NCBI GenBank assembly: GCA_900769145.1
Contig: CAAGFN010000152.1
Coordinates: forward strand, 1-26,266
Direction: 5' to 3'
Length of the DNA: 26,266 nucleotides
From: Rikenellaceae bacterium
Lineage (GTDB): Bacteria; Bacteroidota; Bacteroidia; Bacteroidales; UBA932
Every line of letters begins with the position of its first letter. Position 1 is the first letter of the stretch. The notes under the pieces are model-generated. The model did no database searches and was not told the DNA's origin. It saw nothing but the letters and a program-made list of their open reading frames with translations. Below are positions 23,235 through 26,266 of the stretch, piece after piece. The position numbers and the translations under genes are program-made.

Positions 23235-24869
23235 CTACCCAACAACAATGAGCGGTTTGGTCAATGCCTCCTGCAAGGCGGTGTCATAACGCAGCCTGAC
23301 CTTGACCCCGGCCTCCTGGAAATGATACCTTACCACAATCTCCTCCTCAATGAAAGGAATAATCTCATCCTTCTTCAGGAGCAGGAACTCCCTCTTCTCA
23401 ATCTCAAGCTTCTTGCCCAGCGCCTCAATCTCATCCCTCATGCCGTCAGCCATTCCGTCCCTCTCAAGTTCCCGCTTCATCTGGTCGTACAATGCCTTCG
23501 CTCCTGAGCGGTAGTCGAATTTTTTATTCATCGCAAATTGGATAAAGTCCTCATAATCAGCATCAGAGAAATGGAAATCTTCCGGCTCGGCAATGCTTTC
23601 ATGCCTGCGTCCATAGTCAAGCGCATACTGGTCAACTATGCCGCCAAGCACCAATGAGTAAACCAGCCTGCTATACCTCTTGAACGAAAGCGTATCATCC
23701 GGGGTAATGCCGCCGCCGTCACGGACAGGTCTGCCGTGAGCTGTCCTGAATTCCTTTGTCAATGAATCAGGGATATGCCCGACGCTGCCGTCCTCATTCC
23801 TGTGGCTGTAGTCTATCGCCTGTATGCAACGCCCGCTCGGAGTGTAATACTTGGCAGTGGTGACCTTGAGCTGGCCGTTGTAAGGAAGAGGTCTCACACT
23901 CTGGACCAGGCCCTTCCCGTAGGTGCGTGAACCCATAATCGTAGCCCTGTCAAGGTCCTGGAATGCACCTGAGACAATCTCTGACGAAGATGCGGTGCCG
24001 GAATCAACCAGCACTACAATAGGAATCTCCGTATCCACCGGGTCCCGCATTGTCCTGAAAACCTCCTCCGGATAGTTGGCATTGCCCTTTGAGGAAACAA
24101 CCACAGAGCCTTTCGGAACGAAGAGGGAGACAATGTTGACAGCCTCCTGGAGAAGGCCGCCGCCATTGCCGCGAAGGTCAAGGACGAGCTTCTTCATGCC
24201 CTGTGCCTTGAGTTTGAAATAAGCATTGCGCACATCCTCGGAAACCCTGTCGGTGAACCCGGTCTGGAGAATGTAGCCGGTCGTGTCATTGAGCATCCCG
24301 GCATACTCCACGTCAGGGAGATGAATCCTCTGCCTGACAATATTGACCTCAACGGTGTCACCCGCAGCCCAGCCGTCCCCGCCGAAAGCCTTCTTCACCC
24401 CGAAAACCACAGTGGTGCCAGGGTTGCCCTTCATCCTGGATGTGGCCTCGTCCGCCTTCAAGCCCTTCACGGACTGGCCGTCAATGCTCACAATCTCATC
24501 GCCGCAGCGCAGTCCGGCATTGGCGGCAGGAGATCCCGCATAAGGCTCATTGATAACCACATTGCTCTCAGTATCAGGCTTATAGATAATTGCACCTATG
24601 CCGCCATAGGTCTTGCCAATCATAAACTCGAAGTCCTCATTGTCCTCCTCCGGAACATAAATCGTATAGGGGTCGAGGGACTCCAGCATTGCATCGACCC
24701 CCGCCCTGTAGATCCGGTCCATAGGGAGAGAGTCGACGTAAGACCTGTTCAGTTCCTTTATTACGGCATTCTGGATTTCAGTCCATTTGCCAAGTCTGAA
24801 ACCGGCCGACTGGGAGAAGGCCGGAGAGAATGCGAATACGGCAATAGCCGCGAGCAGATATTTCTTCAT
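23235..24869 (-). CDS. S41-family C-terminal processing peptidase (CtpA/Prc-like)
   Basis: The 544-residue product starts at ATG 24869 (MKKYLLAAIAVFAFSPAFSQ); the slightly longer frame would need TTG. A Sec signal peptide (about 1-20) sends it to the periplasm. A PDZ domain spans about 85-160 (YGGIGAIIYK, AGLRCGDEIVSIDGQSVKGL). The S41 core includes LVLDLRGNGGGLLQEAVNI at 228-246, the nucleophile S294 in GTASSSEIVSGAF and the general base K319 in TYGKGLVQ, 25 residues apart as in Prc. About 200 C-terminal residues contain charged helices. Such enzymes trim or degrade periplasmic proteins from the C-terminus. It has its own promoter and stands apart from mdh. Confidence 0.94.
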   Translation of the reverse strand: MKKYLLAAIAVFAFSPAFSQSAGFRLGKWTEIQNAVIKELNRSYVDSLPMDRIYRAGVDAMLESLDPYTIYVPEEDNEDFEFMIGKTYGGIGAIIYKPDTESNVVINEPYAGSPAANAGLRCGDEIVSIDGQSVKGLKADEATSRMKGNPGTTVVFGVKKAFGGDGWAAGDTVEVNIVRQRIHLPDVEYAGMLNDTTGYILQTGFTDRVSEDVRNAYFKLKAQGMKKLVLDLRGNGGGLLQEAVNIVSLFVPKGSVVVSSKGNANYPEEVFRTMRDPVDTEIPIVVLVDSGTASSSEIVSGAFQDLDRATIMGSRTYGKGLVQSVRPLPYNGQLKVTTAKYYTPSGRCIQAIDYSHRNEDGSVGHIPDSLTKEFRTAHGRPVRDGGGITPDDTLSFKRYSRLVYSLVLGGIVDQYALDYGRRHESIAEPEDFHFSDADYEDFIQFAMNKKFDYRSGAKALYDQMKRELERDGMADGMRDEIEALGKKLEIEKREFLLLKKDEIIPFIEEEIVVRYHFQEAGVKVRLRYDTALQEALTKPLIVVG

Positions 24870-24958
24870 TTCCAATGTATTTCAATAAAAAGTAGGCCTG
24901 TCAGGCACAAACCGTCACCAGGGCGTGCAATAGCCGTGCCTCAAACCGTACAGAAATA

Positions 24959-24990
24959 CAAAAATACGAAAATCTGCTCTGCCCTGCAAA
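24959..24990 (-). promoter_or_regulatory. Promoter of the S41 peptidase gene
   Basis: On the minus strand there is TTTG (24990-24987), a 20-nt spacer and TATTTTTG (24966-24959), a good Bacteroidota promoter. It sits just after the oxidoreductase stop at 24997 and predicts a leader of about 80 nt. Confidence 0.7.
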
Positions 24991-24996
24991 TGATTG

Positions 24997-25953
24997 TCAA
25001 AGCCCCCACGCTTCCCTGAGCCCGTCCATCTGCCTCATAACTGCTACAATTTCATTGTGCGGCATCATAGGGGATTCCACGAGGCCTTCGGACAGGCAGC
25101 GCTGACATTCGAAGACCTGGTATTCAAAGCCGGTTATGAAGTCGGAAGGGAGTCCTATGGTCTGCACGAGGTCGTAGCCGCGATAGACGTCGATGCGGGA
25201 CGGGCAGTTGACATTGTCCACAATGATGGAGCCCTCGGTGCCGCTGATTATGCCCTGGCGGTCGTTGATGCAGAGGGCGCTGGCCTGGAGATTGGCCATG
25301 CGGCCGTCCCCGTAGGTCAGGGAAATGCTTTCCTGGAGGTCAACGCCGGTCGGACCTGTGACGCAGGAGGTCGCAGTCTTGACAATGTCGGTGCCGAAAT
25401 ACATCCGGGCGAAGTTCAGCACATAGACCCCGAGGTCGAGCAGGGCGCCGCCGCCAAGCTCAGGACGCTGGATCCGCTCCTTGTGGGTGACAGGGTAGCA
25501 AAGCGAGGCACGAAGCAGTTTCGGCTCGCCAATAATGCCTTCGTTCAGGAGTTCAGCCACCTTGTGCGACATAGGCAGATATCTGGTCCAGATGGCCTCG
25601 GTCAGGAAAACGCCCCTGGATTCGGAGATATTTACCAGGTCTTCGGCCTCGCGGGCGTTCATTGTGAATGCTTTCTCAACGAGGCAGGGTTTGCCGCATT
25701 CGAGGGCCATCCTGGCATGCTCGTAATGGAATGAGTGCGGCGTGGCTATATATACAATGTCCACTTCGGGGTCCTCAACCAGTTCCCTGTAGGAGCCGTA
25801 GGCCTTTGGGATGCCGTGCTCCGAAGCAAATGCCCGGGCCTTTTCCAAATCCCTGGATGCCACGGCATAGCATTCACAACCCTGCGGCTTTCCAGCCAAT
25901 GTCCTGGCCATCTTTATGGCGATATGGCCTGCGCCGATTATTCCTAGTTTCAT
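24997..25953 (-). CDS. Gfo/Idh/MocA-family NAD(P)-dependent oxidoreductase
   Basis: The 318-residue protein has an N-terminal Rossmann fold with GIIGAGHIAIKMARTL (4-19), the IATPHSFHYEHARMALECGK segment typical of the family (69-88), and LVEKAFTMNAREAE with the EKxx lysine K94. The C-terminal half is the GFO/IDH/MocA alpha/beta domain (GGGALLDLGVYVLNFARMYF). The closest named group by these motifs is dihydrodiol/xylose-dehydrogenase-like or glucose-fructose-oxidoreductase-like enzymes; the substrate (usually a sugar or polyol) is not predictable here. It should be cytoplasmic, as no signal peptide is visible. The gene begins 12 nt after the preceding reading frame's stop, so the two are probably cotranscribed. 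Confidence 0.93.
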   Translation of the reverse strand: MKLGIIGAGHIAIKMARTLAGKPQGCECYAVASRDLEKARAFASEHGIPKAYGSYRELVEDPEVDIVYIATPHSFHYEHARMALECGKPCLVEKAFTMNAREAEDLVNISESRGVFLTEAIWTRYLPMSHKVAELLNEGIIGEPKLLRASLCYPVTHKERIQRPELGGGALLDLGVYVLNFARMYFGTDIVKTATSCVTGPTGVDLQESISLTYGDGRMANLQASALCINDRQGIISGTEGSIIVDNVNCPSRIDVYRGYDLVQTIGLPSDFITGFEYQVFECQRCLSEGLVESPMMPHNEIVAVMRQMDGLREAWGL

Positions 25954-25965
25954 ATATTCAAGTGG

Positions 25966-26266
25966 TTAATTTGTCTGTAAATCATAGGCATTGACGGCGG
26001 CGACATACTCCGGGAGAAAATCCCGCATTGTCAGAAATTGTTCACAGGCGGATTCGCGGCGGCCCAGGGCCTCAATGACGGGCCTAATCAGCACGAATTT
26101 CTTCTTCCTCTCGTCAATATCTATCAATGTGTCAATGAGTTCCTGCATATTTTCAAAGCCCGTTCCGGCAATGTCAATAGGATGTGTCATCAGATACCTT
26201 ATCATCGAGGCCTCCACGAAAGTCTCGTTCATCATCAGCTGAGGAGAACCGTAGGCTATTGAGGCA
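25966..26266 (-). CDS. 3' end of an unrecognised protein gene (5' end off window)
   Basis: The frame is open from the right edge to a TAA stop, about 99 codons. The visible C-terminus starts ASIAYGSPQLMMNETFVEAS, includes GTGFENMQELIDTLIDIDER and EALGRRESACEQFLTMRDFL, and ends NAYDLQTN. It looks helical and soluble, without membrane segments or metal motifs. I do not recognise the family. Its stop lies 12 nt before the Gfo/Idh/MocA start, so it is probably the preceding gene of the same operon. The start codon cannot be placed. Confidence 0.7.
   Translation of the reverse strand, partial: ASIAYGSPQLMMNETFVEASMIRYLMTHPIDIAGTGFENMQELIDTLIDIDERKKKFVLIRPVIEALGRRESACEQFLTMRDFLPEYVAAVNAYDLQTN

Overview
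This window is a piece of a Bacteroidota (order Bacteroidales) chromosome of roughly 50-55% GC. The evidence is a SusC/SusD pair with DUF4843 and PKD-like lipoproteins, GldA/GldF/GldG-type ABC genes, Bacteroides-type promoters (TTTG, 19-20 nt, TAnnTTTG), a Bacteroidales-type malate dehydrogenase and a tRNA without an encoded CCA. An uncultured gut relative of Alistipes or Cryptobacteroides would fit, but genus is inference. Nearly all genes lie on the minus strand.

Left edge (1-3510): a CPA1-type Na+/H+ antiporter gene is followed after 22 nt by a membrane-anchored tetraheme NapC/NirT (NrfH-like) cytochrome fused to a SUMF1 (formylglycine-generating-enzyme-like) domain, cut off by the window. 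On the plus strand, 3667-4077 holds a decayed sodium:alanine symporter (AgcS) reduced to three collinear pieces in two frames.

Centre (20439 down to 4080): one tight nine-gene operon, read right to left: SusC, SusD, DUF4843 lipoprotein, PKD-like lipoprotein, ABC ATPase, GldF-GldG fusion permease, second ABC ATPase, second GldF-GldG fusion, and an M16 zinc-protease lipoprotein. Gaps are 1-20 nt, four of them 1-2 nt. A perfect promoter with flanking direct and inverted repeats precedes susC. The gene content suggests outer-membrane capture and import of a peptide or protein, periplasmic cleavage by the M16 protease, and an ABC step. It parallels the Proteobacterial FusABCD / YddA-YddB-PqqL layout (TonB receptor, M16 protease, ABC transporter) on a Bacteroidota chassis. 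This is the best candidate for an undescribed system here.

Intergenic patch (20626-22013): a 5'-truncated HAD (NagD-like) phosphatase tail, a family of GGCCGGGAAAT palindromic repeats, tRNA-Leu(GAG) with its own promoter and terminator, and a terminator for mdh whose 3' arm is duplicated. There are no convincing protein genes between the NagD tail and mdh.

Right part (22014-26266): malate dehydrogenase, an S41 C-terminal processing peptidase with its own promoter, a Gfo/Idh/MocA oxidoreductase, and the 3' end of an unrecognised gene that runs off the right edge.
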